DNA of 64,000 nt from Durio zibethinus (lineage: Eukaryota; Streptophyta; Magnoliopsida; Malvales; Malvaceae), in the NCBI RefSeq assembly GCF_002303985.1, contig NW_019168481.1, forward strand, positions 1,240,001-1,304,000. The letters run 5' to 3'. The position numbers and the translations under genes were made by a program. Positions 36,401 through 46,786 of this stretch are shown here, in pieces; the first letter of the stretch is position 1, and every line of letters begins with the position of its first letter. The notes under the pieces are model-generated. The model did no database searches. It was given only the letters and a program-made list of their open reading frames with translations, and was not told the DNA's origin.

Positions 36401-38983
36401 TAATTGTAGCGTCCAAGTAACATCAAGCTAATACTATTTTAACTTAGAACTAAGGACTACAGGGCTGGATTCATTGTAACAACCTGCCAGTAGAATCCAG
36501 AAGCAGAGCTCTAATGTTATCTGTATGCCCTCTTAACTTCATAGTCTTCGTACCAGTTCTTGGGTCCCAAACTCGCACAACCTATATGAAAGTGGCGCAT
36601 GAAATTAAGATTGCTACTGAAATTGTTAAATCAAAAGACCAAAATGATACTATGTGACCAACAGAGGTAAAGATAAGACCACTCCTTGCAAGATAGCATA
36701 GGGGGAGAGAGACATGTTATTATCAGAAAACTTGAATTTAGTAAGAAGTAAAAACTACCTTCTCAGTTCCACCAGAGACAAGAAGGTTTCCACTATCACT
36801 CATTGCCAATGCATAGACTGACTCTTTATGGCCTTTGGCAGCAATGGGGACATATCCATGACACTGAGTTGTGTGTGCAGTAATGCTGTTACTCAAGTTA
36901 GTTGTTTGCAAATTTGATATTGGTAATGAATTTACAGAACCATTGATACCATTGGAACAACCATCTTCCATGACATCATTGGACTTTGAGAGAGGATTAA
37001 CCGCAGCTTCAATATCCCATACGAAAACCTCCCCACCAAGACCCCCAGAGGCAACCACATTGGTCTAAAATGTACGACACTAAAAAAGAATCAGAAAGTA
37101 ACTACTAATAATAAACATCCTTCCTTGAAGCACAACCTATGCACCAAAATTAAACATGAAACTTAAATAGCCATATTGCACTAACAGGAACCTTTCATCC
37201 ATGCAGCTAATAAAATCCACAGAAAATTTTACATAGAAATTACATTTTTTTCAGCTGCAGCTAGACATGTAACATAGTCAGAGTGTTGACGAAGAGTCCT
37301 CGTACAAGTTCCATCAGACAAGCAATTCCATGTCTGGTAAATCCAAGGAAAGAGCATATCAATACTTAACGAAATTAGTCAAAACAAAAAAAAAAAAAGA
37401 ACAGCCAAAGATTGTGCATTAGTTAACAGCAAACCTTCAATGTGGTATCTGATGAGCAGGAAACAAGTGTATTACCACCAGCAATTACAGTGTCATTTAC
37501 CTGTACAACAAGGAAATTGCTTTATTCTCAATCATAACTTACACAGTTACACAGATATATCATATATATAAGATAAATGAGTTGTGTCCAAAAAAAAAAG
37601 ATATATGGATGGTGAATTCCACAAACTAAAGAAAAAGAAGATAAAAGAGATCTCTCAACATTTAAATCGAATATTGATGTAATTGAAGTGCAAAGTGAAA
37701 TACTTGCTCGAGATTTTCCTTTTGGTGAGATGGGTTGTTAGTAAGCAACCATCCATTCATATTTGGTAATACATCAAGATGTGACATTCTAGTGGAGCAA
37801 AAACAGAAAATAAATTAAATTATCACGCCCTCTCAACCACATTATAGCAATAAAAATTTATCAGCTAAGCATGACAGTCATGCTCATAGCCAAAAGTAAA
37901 CTGTCATGGGCAAAAAAGAAGGTACCCAATCAACATGTGACTCAAATGTAGCAGAGCAAGTGGCAGCATCTTCACCCAGTGCCCATCTCTTAAGTGTGCC
38001 ATCGCGGCTTCCAGTGAACAGATAGTTGCACCCATCAGAGACAGATGACTTTAGGATAGCCAAACAATTTATGCCAGAACAATGCTGCAAAACAACATAC
38101 CAAAGTAGAGAAAAATCAGTGCCTAGTGCCTATACCCAAAAGAAACTGATAAAAGGGTCAAATACAATCCAAGAGTTTTTTTTTTTTTTTTTTTTTTTGA
38201 GAATATAAAGCAAAGGATTAGCAGAATAATTCAATTTGATTGTGAACATGGTCCTAAATTAATGATGGATATGGTCAATAATATAAAGAATTTATAACTG
38301 AGAACAGAGGCCATCATTTTCATTTTAATTTAGTGTAACGAAAATCTTAAGGACAAAATGCATCCAATAATGACACTTGCACAGCATTACCTTGGAGAAG
38401 TAGGCTCACTAGTTCCAAAAATATTTGAAGTTTATCAACATCACAAATATATAATAAACATTTCTTACTCAATCTTATGGAAAGTAAATATGGCATGGTA
38501 TTATAAACCTACACAAGGATACAAAAAAAGCTCTCATGCTCAAATGGTTATTCTATGGATCATTTATAAATTTGAGTGCCCCCACATAAGAATACATATA
38601 AAAACAAACACAAGCTTCAAGAATTTAAATATTAGCTACGATATGATTACATAAAAAGATAAGAAAAGGCATATAAATCTAGTGATGCAGAAACACCAAT
38701 GAATGTAAAATGTGGCATTACAGTGGAAAACAAAGATAAATAAATTAGAATCCTAATGAAATCTGAATTTGCAAATTCCTTGAGATAGCCAAAAACATAT
38801 CAAGGAAGACAACTTACTCGCTTCAAAGAGAAATAACAATGAGGTAAATAATGAAAGGATTAAAAAAACATAAAACCACTTCACCTTTGAATCATCAGTG
38901 TCATTCAATACATATGTCAGCCTCTTTTCTTTACGTGGGCGGTTAGAATTGGCATTGTTCCCTGCACTGCCCACTCGGTGCAT
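30444..38983 (-). CDS. WD40 protein, WDR48/UAF1 family (LRS1-like)
   Basis: Seventeen coding exons, leftward: 38983-38885, 38084-37926, 37500-37435, 37333-37244, 37064-36759, 36581-36484, 35956-35921, 35813-35693, 34971-34735, 34333-34238, 34139-34074, 33903-33865, 33770-33636, 33505-33150, 32763-32670, 30950-30762, 30542-30444. All phases agree: 761 residues. The N-terminus (RPRKEKRLTYVLND) and at least six WD repeats (GSRDGTLKRW, CSSDTTLKTW, GGLGGEVFVWD, GGTEKVVRVWD, GSSDSMIRLWD, DTAGSVKLWE) form the propeller. The C-terminal half carries the DUF3337 region ending SPDMSLATVRAYVWKKPEDL. In animals this family activates USP1/12/46 deubiquitinases; the Arabidopsis homologue is called LRS1. The intron after residue 728 has a GC donor (CAG|GCAAGT). 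Confidence 0.94.
31260..32410. mobile_element. Probable non-autonomous element in a WDR48 intron
   Basis: The 1.7 kb intron (30951-32669) is the longest in the gene. It contains a block bounded by 'cagtttaaaccggaaa' and 'aaccggtttag' on one side and by 'aagtcggtttggttaatttcagttttcaacctattggtcggtcggttcgg' on the other; the two ends carry opposite-facing AACCG/CGGTT motifs. The interior is C-rich ('ctcaccagacgccaccagacaccag') and unlike the intron around it. I see no coding capacity. The exact ends and the class (hAT-like or MITE) are not certain. Confidence 0.4.
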
Positions 38984-39840
38984 TGCAGTGACCCCTACAT
39001 AATCAGTCAAATGAAAATTAAAACCTTTACCACCCCTATATTTCATTCCTCACTAAATTCTTGAATATTCCAATCCAACACCATACATTAAGTTAGAATA
39101 ACTTATATTCTGTAATTAAAAATCAATTTAAAAAAAAAAAAAAGAACAAAACAAAAGAAATGTACCAAAATAGACCAAAATTATCTACCCATAAATGATA
39201 ATTAACATTTTAAAAAAAATAAAAATCATTCCACATGATTCTGCAGAAAAAGATTCAATCAATCAAAACTAAACACTCATGAAGACCAAATTTCCACTCC
39301 AAACAAAATCTACCAAATGACGTGGCATTTGAACAATTACTATAATCGCAAATATTAAAACTAACATTTGATTTCTTATTCCATTTGAATTAAACACGTA
39401 TTTCCCAAAAAAAAAAATCGATGAACTCATTGAAAAATTCAAACAAAAATTGACCAAAATTATCAAACTAGACAATTAATGTTAAAAATAACCAAAGAAT
39501 AAACATAGATTCAACGACTTTTCAGCAAAAATAAAATCCAACAACAAAGTCCACTAAATAAATACACAAGGAAGCAAACTATAAATTATCGGCAAGAACG
39601 CGCGAAGTCGACGATGGGAGAGAAACAGTAAGGCTTTGAACTTACCGGACGGTCGTCGAAGATGAAACCCAACGGCGACGGAAACGAATCGGTGAAGAGA
39701 GAGATGAAATTAAACCCTTGCAAATTTTGGTGTGTCTAGATTTAATTCTATTTTTTGTTTTGATTTTTTTTTCCTCCTTTGCTATTGAAAAGAGAGAAGA
39801 ACGGCACAGAGAGAGATAGAGAGAGAGGGGGGGACTAGGA
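38984..39840 (-). promoter_or_regulatory. WDR48 leader: 5' UTR exon and intron
   Basis: Donor GTAAGT at 39645-39640 (GTCCG|GTAAGT) and acceptor TGTAG| at 38995 delimit a 5' UTR intron of about 650 bp; 11 nt of UTR precede the ATG. The leader exon from 39646 upward ends in a GA-rich tract near 39790-39830. No clear TATA box. Confidence 0.55.
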
Positions 39841-42042
39841 GGAGAAGAGGGGGTCGGTGTAGTAAAATAAAATACTAAATGAAACGGCGTCGTTCTAGAA
39901 AAACAACTGGGAAGTAGGAACGACGTCGTTCTGAAAAATCATGACTTACAGTTTAAGCCTATGAGGTTCGTTGTTGACTAAGAAAAGATGATGGACTATA
40001 CTTGGAATCATTAAATCTATTAATTTATGGTTACCTCATGAATGTTTTTCTTTTATAAAACTTTTAACAGCCAAATAAGTCTATTTTTAATAATTAAGAA
40101 TTATTTTTTCAACCACATATTTAAGGAATCAAATCCTTTTATGGATTTTTGTTCACATTCATAAGCGAATCTACATATTTAATATGGATACCTTAAATTT
40201 TTTGACACTCCCAAAATTTTTTCATAGACACTATTTTCATTAATAAAATTAATAAATTCAATGACAATTATATATATATATTAATATTCTTTTTAGAATA
40301 ACATTTATATTTATATTACTATCAAGAAATATTATCATAAATGTATTAAAAAGTTATTATTATTAATTATCTAATGTAATAAGTAATAAAAGACATAGAA
40401 TTAATGCAATTTACCCTTCAAATTTATAAATTTTGAATTCTTGCCTAATTTACTGTATTTATTTTTTAAAAATATTTTCTAATTTAATTATATCATTATT
40501 ATCAACTTATTAAATGGCTCATTTTTATATCTTTATTTACTTAATTAAGTTTCATTTAATTTTCATAAGTAATAAGAAAATATGAAAATATATTCATGCG
40601 TAATTAGTTTTTTATTTAGTTTATTTTTTTAACTGTATTATTGACTAAATTAATTGTAATTTATACATATAAGGTAAAAATATTATATATTTAAGATGTA
40701 ATTAATGTAATTAATTTATTCTAACTAATTATAATTTAAGTAATAAAAATATTTTAAATAAATAAAATACATTTATTAGAGAATACATGGTGATTTTTAA
40801 ACCCATTCATATGTCAAAAATATAAACTATCTACATTAAAGTTTTTTTTTTATCAAATGCTTTGACTTATACATATTTATATAAGATAAAATAAGAAATA
40901 TGAAAGTCAAGCTACCATTAGTGTAATTGAGCATATGAAAATGACAATATGACATTGTTTCATAATTATTTAAATACGTGATAAAATTGATTTTGATAAA
41001 ATTAAAAAATACGATAGAAATAATATTAATTATTATAATAATAATAAAAATGAATATTGTATTGTTAATATTAAAATTAATGATGATAATATAAAGTTGG
41101 ATGTAGACATAGTGATAATAGTGAGATAAATTATAATAAGATAAGAAATGATAATTAAGGATATTAGGTTAAAATGTGTATTTAATAAAATTGTTTAAAT
41201 TATTTAACATTTATAAAATTAATAAATTATTTTTATGTCAAATAATAGCTTTATTAATAAATAAAGAAAAATTAATAAAAATAATATTAATATATCAAAT
41301 ATATTTTTCTTTATTTTTATTATTTTATGCATTTTATGTATTGTTAATTATAAAATAATGCCGTAAAAGTTTTTATATACTAATAAATTTTATTTATTTA
41401 TTAGTTTATTATATAATAATAAAGTTAGTTCATTTATTTATTTAATTTATTATATAATAGTATTATTTATTTATTATATTAGATAATAACAATAATAATA
41501 ATAAATTATTATTATTATTTCACAAATTTTAAATAAAAAATCAAAATTAAAAAAAAAGGGGAAAACTTTCTCGACACTAAAGTAAAAAATAAGATCTTGT
41601 GAGCCAAGCTGAGGTCGCTACTTGTGCTTCCACTGGTCTAAAGGTAAAGAGAAAAAAAAAAAATCTTATTAAAATAACTTATTAAAATGATGTTATTTCA
41701 TATTAAATAAATATTTAATTTATTATTATTTTAAATTTAAATTTGCCATTTACACTTACTACTAATTAATTATAAATTAAATACTTAACAAAGAATTCTG
41801 AACCAATATCTCAAAAGTTGCCAAATGTGCCAAATGACACTATAAATTGCCAAATATGTATCATATAATAATTTTAGACAATTCAGCTACCTTCCAAAAG
41901 AATCATGCCTTTATTTTTTTTTCCCTTGTAAACCAATCATTTATGCAATATTTTTCTTTAAAAACTTCATTGGTACAGGAAAATTTTCCAATAACTTTTC
42001 ACCATCAAGACAAAAAAAGGGTTTTTAATTCAGGAAAAAAGA
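39841..42042. other. Very AT-rich intergenic region
   Basis: No gene is supported. The first 100 bp hold two copies of a motif reading AACGGCGTCGTTCT and AACGACGTCGTTCT (39882-39930). The rest is over 80% A+T by eye, with ATT/TTA runs at 41.0-41.5 kb. From about 41800 it is similar to 45060-45280, the upstream flank of the second cysteine-rich peptide. Confidence 0.5.
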
Positions 42043-42308
42043 ATGATGAAAATGTCTTTGATGAAGTTGGTTTTTAGCTCTGCATTAATGTTATTCATCA
42101 TGGTTGACGCAGCAAAGTCAGATATTGTGTCCTTTGATCGTTGTACGATGAATTGTTTGAAAGCAAATTGTAACTCACCCTGATCGTTGTATGATGAATT
42201 GTTTGAAAGCAAATTGTAACTCACCCCCCTATGAAACCCAGATACAAGTGTCTTCTCAATTGCGAACTCAATTAGATACAAATTCGACCTATCACTTTCA
42301 TTAACCTC
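42043..42308 (+). pseudogene. Small cysteine-rich secreted peptide gene, broken
   Basis: Starts like the intact gene at 45287: a signal peptide of about 26 residues ending AKS, then a short region with Cys spaced x3 and x4 (RCTMNC, KANC). A 46-bp segment (42135-42180) is repeated directly after itself (42181-42226). Because 46 is not a multiple of 3, the frame hits TGA at the junction (42181-42183), leaving 46 residues. The C run after the second repeat (42224-42229) is also one base longer than the alignment with the intact copy predicts, so there appear to be two frame lesions. The downstream Cys codons are left out of frame. The family is not identified. Confidence 0.65.
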
Positions 42309-42316
42309 GTATATAA

Positions 42317-42772
42317 TTAGAGTTGACATTAGATTAGATTCGGGGTGAATTTTATTTGTCTCAAATTCAACTTGATTTTATGTGTTATCAAATTCGAATT
42401 CGATATTACTCGATTTTTTTTATTTTTTTTATATCCGAATCTGACCCGAAATTAATAAAATATTTTTTTAGAATATAAAATATTATTATTTTTAAATATA
42501 AGTATTTAAAATATTATTTTTTTAATATAAATATTTAAAAATATCATTATATAAATATATTTATTTAATTAATTAATTAAAAATAATTTTTATATAATAT
42601 CGGGTTGGGTCGAGTTTACCTAAAATCAAAATCCAACCTGACTTCGATTGTTTCATAATCTTATCCGATCCGATTCAAAATTCGAATTTAAAAAAAAAAA
42701 AATGATTTCATTGAATCAGATCAAGTCAAAAATATGTTAAAAATGAATTAAATTACCGACTCTAAATATAAT
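42317..42772. mobile_element. Putative MITE downstream of the broken peptide gene
   Basis: The ends read AGAGTTGACATTAG and, inverted, AGAGTCGGTAATTT, forming short imperfect terminal inverted repeats. The inner regions carry opposite-facing 'cgaatctgacccgaa' and 'atcgggttgggtcga'/'tccgatccgattc' motifs. The centre is AT-only sequence. About 455 bp, no coding. A possible TATAAT target repeat flanks it. Confidence 0.5.
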
Positions 42773-43669
42773 GCTGCAAATAATATATAAATAGAGTTAT
42801 GTTTTACGTCATAAAAATATCGATTAAAGCTACCAATTGTATGATTTATTGGTAATATTTTGAATTTTGAATTTCAATAATCAGAATTCAATTATAACAA
42901 TATGAAATCTAAAAAAAAAAAAAAAGCAAAAATTTATGTTTTGTTTGATTTTACGTTAGATAATTTATTAATTTATATGGTTTTGTAAATAATTTTTTAT
43001 CGATTTAAAAAATATATGTTAATAATTGTTTGATTGTGATTGTATTACATGCGAATTAAAAATCGTGTAATTGTTCCTTACTTATATATCTTATGTTCCC
43101 ATTTGTTGGATGCAACTCCACAACAAACCCATGGATGTGATCAAAAGAAAGAGTCCTATCATTCCAAATGATTTATCTTCTCCACAACAAACTCATGGAT
43201 TTAATAAGATGAAAGAGTCTATAAAAAATTGATTGCAAAAGCTATAAGCTACAGTTACTCCTTCCAAAATGCATTTAGCAAAGATAAGGGATGAATTTTT
43301 GTAATATTTATACAATAATAATTTTTATTGTTATGAATTTCTATGATATTTATAATAATAATAAAAAATGGAGTTGGCGAAATAATGTTGTATTTGTCTA
43401 CCAAAAATTGATTGCCAGAGCTATAAGGCCACAATTACTCATTCCAAATTACATTTAGCAAAGATGGGCAATAGAGCTGATACAAATTTGATCACATTGT
43501 TGCATATTATTTTTTTAAAGTCAAAATAGTAAAATTAATTTTTTTATTAATTTTAAAATTTATAATTCTTTGAATAATAACTTTTTCATTTCACTAATTA
43601 ATAAATATTTATAATAAAATTTATTATTCTATATATATATTTTTATAAATTTTCGCTATCTCACCTTCA

Positions 43670-43736
43670 AAAAATGAATTTTTGAATAGTCATATACCTT
43701 TTATGAAAGGTATATGACTATCCGAAAATTCATTTT
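43670..43736. repeat. Near-perfect inverted repeat (hairpin)
   Basis: The left arm 43670-43702 (AAAATGAATTTTTGAATAG...) and the right arm 43704-43736 are reverse complements apart from about three mismatches, with almost no loop. Weaker complementarity seems to extend further out on both sides. Confidence 0.75.
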
Positions 43737-44429
43737 TAGATAGTTATGTGGTTTTTTATAAATCAATTTTCAAAAAATCATAAAATTTATTGAAAATAAA
43801 TATATAAAAATTTGTGAGAAAAAGTAATTAAATAATTTTATTTACAAAAAAAAAAAAAAAAAACTAAAGTGTGAAAAAAACGAAAATGCATTAAGCTCCT
43901 CTCTAAATTATTATTTTTAGAAACTACCCATTAATTTGGTTGATATTTTTAAGGGTAAACCTCACTTGCATGACATATAATTTGGATGTTTTTCACATAA
44001 CGTCCTCGTGTGGTGTGTGTTTTTTTTTTAAATAGCCTCCGAGATAACGCCTCTTTCGCATAAGGGTTTCATCGTTAATTTTATTTGCTAAAATATATTA
44101 CTCACTTACCCTAAAATCATGATAATTTTTTAATTAAAAAACCATGGTAATTTTAAGAAGCATAGATCCCTATAAAACTATAATACTCACTTACCCTAAC
44201 TCTTGTCATTTAAAAGAGCACAAAGATTAACTCATAAAAAATAACTCTTCGCCCATTCAAGCTAGAGGATGCTGATGATTTCCTGTGATTTGCCTTACAG
44301 TTGTGGAATGATCTCACTTTCGAACCATTTCTCAACAGCAAAATGTTAGATTTTCATTTTACAGCATCTGATATTTAGGGAGAAATGGTTTAATGCTGAA
44401 TCTTGTTTGTAGGATTTTTACTAAATCTG

Positions 44430-44640
44430 ATAATTCTAAATACGACATAATAATACGATACAAAAACGATATGAATAATAGATACAAAGATGACACGATT
44501 TAAAATTTTAATAAAATTTATAAATAAATTTAATAAAATAATAAAAAACGTATTTTATATTTTCGTGTAAACACAAACTGTAATATATTATTTTCATATA
44601 TCACACGATACGAATATACAAATTATCAATATTTTACACA
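44430..44640. repeat. AT-rich dispersed repeat, copy 4
   Basis: Contains 'acgatttaaaattttaataaaatttataaataaatttaataaaataat' and 'tcacacgatacgaatatacaaattatcaat'. It is the inverted orientation of the copy near 11.0 kb. Confidence 0.5.
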
Positions 44641-45286
44641 ACAAAATACACAAATTGACAAGTTTAATTTTTGTAAACTTCTATTTATTTTTCTTTTGTC
44701 AAAAGCAAGTGGTCTCATTCTCATATTTAATTCAACTAAAGGATTTTTAAATTTAGGGTTTTCAACTTCCAGAATGCTGAACCAATTACTCTCAAAAGTT
44801 GCTAAATGAACCTTTTTGTTAAAATTTTCATTTAGGATCACACTAAAATTTTGATGCATATGCCCTGTAACACAAAAAATATCATTTTCCACCAGTCTAC
44901 CTAAGGCAATAAAGGGGGACAATAATTTAATTATATCATAGATATTCTCATGAGCTAAATTTATAAAAAAAAAATCTGCACCCGAATTAATCTTCTGATA
45001 AATATGAACAAGATTTTTCATAATCCAAATATTGTACAAATTGACTGTCAACAAGTACTTTTGCCGATATTAAAAACTGCCAAATATGGGTACAAATTAA
45101 AATTATTTACCAAAAATAAATAAAGATTACTAAATTTAAACAAAATTTAACAGAATCATGGCCTTTTTTTCCTTTATAAACTAAATATTTGTGCAATTTT
45201 CTCTGAAAAACTTCATTGTCGTAGGAAAATTTGCCAACATCTTTTCAACATCAGGACAAAGAAAGGGGCTTTGATTAAGGAATGAT

Positions 45287-45589
45287 ATGGCAAAATTTTC
45301 TATGATGAAGTTGTTTTTGTGCTGTGCATTAATGTTTTTAAGCACAGTAGAAGTAGCAAAGTCAGATGAACATGATGTTTGTATGAATGAGTGCTTCGTA
45401 ATGCATTGTCCATCGCCCCCTGGGTTTTGGTGTAATTTGACGCGTGACTTCCATTGCACACCATTATCAGGAGGAGCTGCCTCTGTCACTGACTCTGTAA
45501 AAAATAATCCTCAAGATATGCCTAACAATTTCATTTTTTTTTCTAAAGTACAGAGAAAAAAAATATCTATGAAGCATTCGTCTCAATAA
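45287..45589 (+). CDS. Small cysteine-rich secreted peptide
   Basis: A 100-residue frame. Residues 1-26 are a clear signal peptide: basic start MAKFSMMK, hydrophobic core LFLCCALMFLSTVEV, cleavage near AKS. The mature part has Cys spaced C-x3-C-x4-C-x7-C-x7-C (VCMNECFVMHC...FWC...FHC), then a polar tail. It resembles plant cysteine-rich peptides (thionin/LCR-like in general style), but I cannot place the exact family. The last ~12 residues run into a tandem repeat (from 45553), so the true C-terminus may differ or be spliced. A broken paralogue lies at 42043. It is probably secreted; the role (reproductive signalling or defence) is not shown by the sequence. Confidence 0.6.
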   Translation: MAKFSMMKLFLCCALMFLSTVEVAKSDEHDVCMNECFVMHCPSPPGFWCNLTRDFHCTPLSGGAASVTDSVKNNPQDMPNNFIFFSKVQRKKISMKHSSQ

Positions 45590-45920
45590 CAAGACACCAT
45601 GTCTAGGTTTAAGTTTCCTTCAACTTTTTATTAGATTCTTTCATCGATTTGGGTTTTTTAATTCCATAACTAATTTTTTATCGATTAATTAATAAATATA
45701 TATCGAGAATTATATCAATCAAACTACGTGTAATGAGAAAAAAAATTTTCTATAAAGCATTTGTCTCAATAACAAGAAAGACATAATGTCTAGGTTTAAG
45801 TTTCATTCAATTTTTTATTAGATTCTTTCATCGATTTGGTTTTTTTAATTTCATAATTAATTTTTTATCGATTAATAAATATATATAGAGAATTGTATGA
45901 TTCAAATTACGTGTGAATTA
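45553..45920 (+). repeat. Direct tandem repeat, two ~182-bp units
   Basis: Unit 1 (45553-45734) and unit 2 (45735-45920) share 'gagaaaaaaaat.tctat.aagcatt.gtctcaataacaag', 'tgtctaggtttaagttt', 'tttattagattctttcatcgattt' and 'tttttatcgatta'. Unit 1 overlaps the end of the peptide frame. Confidence 0.8.
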
Positions 45921-46786
45921 AGAATTATGCAATTTGATCATTGGTCATATCTCTTATATTCATATTAATTTGTTGGATGCAACATCAAAACACCTTCCTA
46001 ATGGTGCATGATCTTCTTCAACAAACTAATGGATTTGATCAGAAGGTAGTGTCTAGCAAAAATTGATTACAAGCTATAAGGCACAGTAATTCCTTCCAAA
46101 ATGTGGGCAATGGAGCTAATACAGATTTGGTCACATTGTTGTATAGGAGAGAGCAATTGAAGGGGATTTGAATGTATATTCAGGGTGAAATTCATGAAGA
46201 TTAATAAAAACAGAATATTTTATTATTCTATTATTCTATTAATAAAATGATATGATGATTAAGGAATTAGATGAAAAAGTGGTTGTTTATAGAAACGAGT
46301 GGCATAAGAAAATTCATACTACAACCTAAGTTGATTCTCTTATTTTGGTTTTTCATACACTTAACCCCAAAGTATGAGATATAAGACTTGGTGTGTTGTT
46401 GTATTCTATTATTACATTAAGGGAGAGTTATAATTTGTCTCCCTTTAATTTTGTCATGATTTATGGTTATTGTAATACTATAATATGAAAATATTTTATA
46501 TATATGATTCTGTAAATGAGGTTTTTCAATTTTTACAAAATTAAAAAAATTGACACATATACTCCTTTATGTGTTTTATAGAGTTTTGACATATAAATTA
46601 CAAAAGTTTTATTCTTTTAGGCAAAATTTAGGACATCAGACTGTAAAAAACTGCTGCTATTTCTTTCTTGTGCAGTAGGAGCAGCAACATGAATATATAC
46701 TATATATATATATAACACAGACACTCATTGAAAGGAACGAAACAGAATGGTTCTCATTCACAATTGAGGAACTCAGACATTTTATT
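45921..46786. other. Intergenic, no gene seen
   Basis: Contains the duplicated flank noted at 43.1-43.5 kb (45.96-46.15 kb) and a short (TA)n tract near 46700. The final part is probably the 3' UTR of the EDR1-like kinase. Confidence 0.5.

Larger units (their letters stand above)
42773..45286. other. AT-rich intergenic with duplicated flank sequence
   Basis: 43.10-43.50 kb resembles 45.96-46.15 kb ('gttggatgcaac', 'aaaaattgattgc..agctataaggc', 'gggcaat.gagctgatacaaatttg.tcacattgtt'), so the 3' flank of the peptide gene was duplicated with it. Another dispersed AT repeat lies at 44430-44640. The open frame at 44626-45054 is not supported. Confidence 0.5.

Noticed and set aside
44626..45054. 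142-codon minus-strand frame
   Set aside because: AT-rich, partly in a repeat block, no domain or signal peptide, no splice context.
45181..45489. 102-codon minus-strand frame
   Set aside because: Antisense to the cysteine-rich peptide, which has a clear signal peptide.
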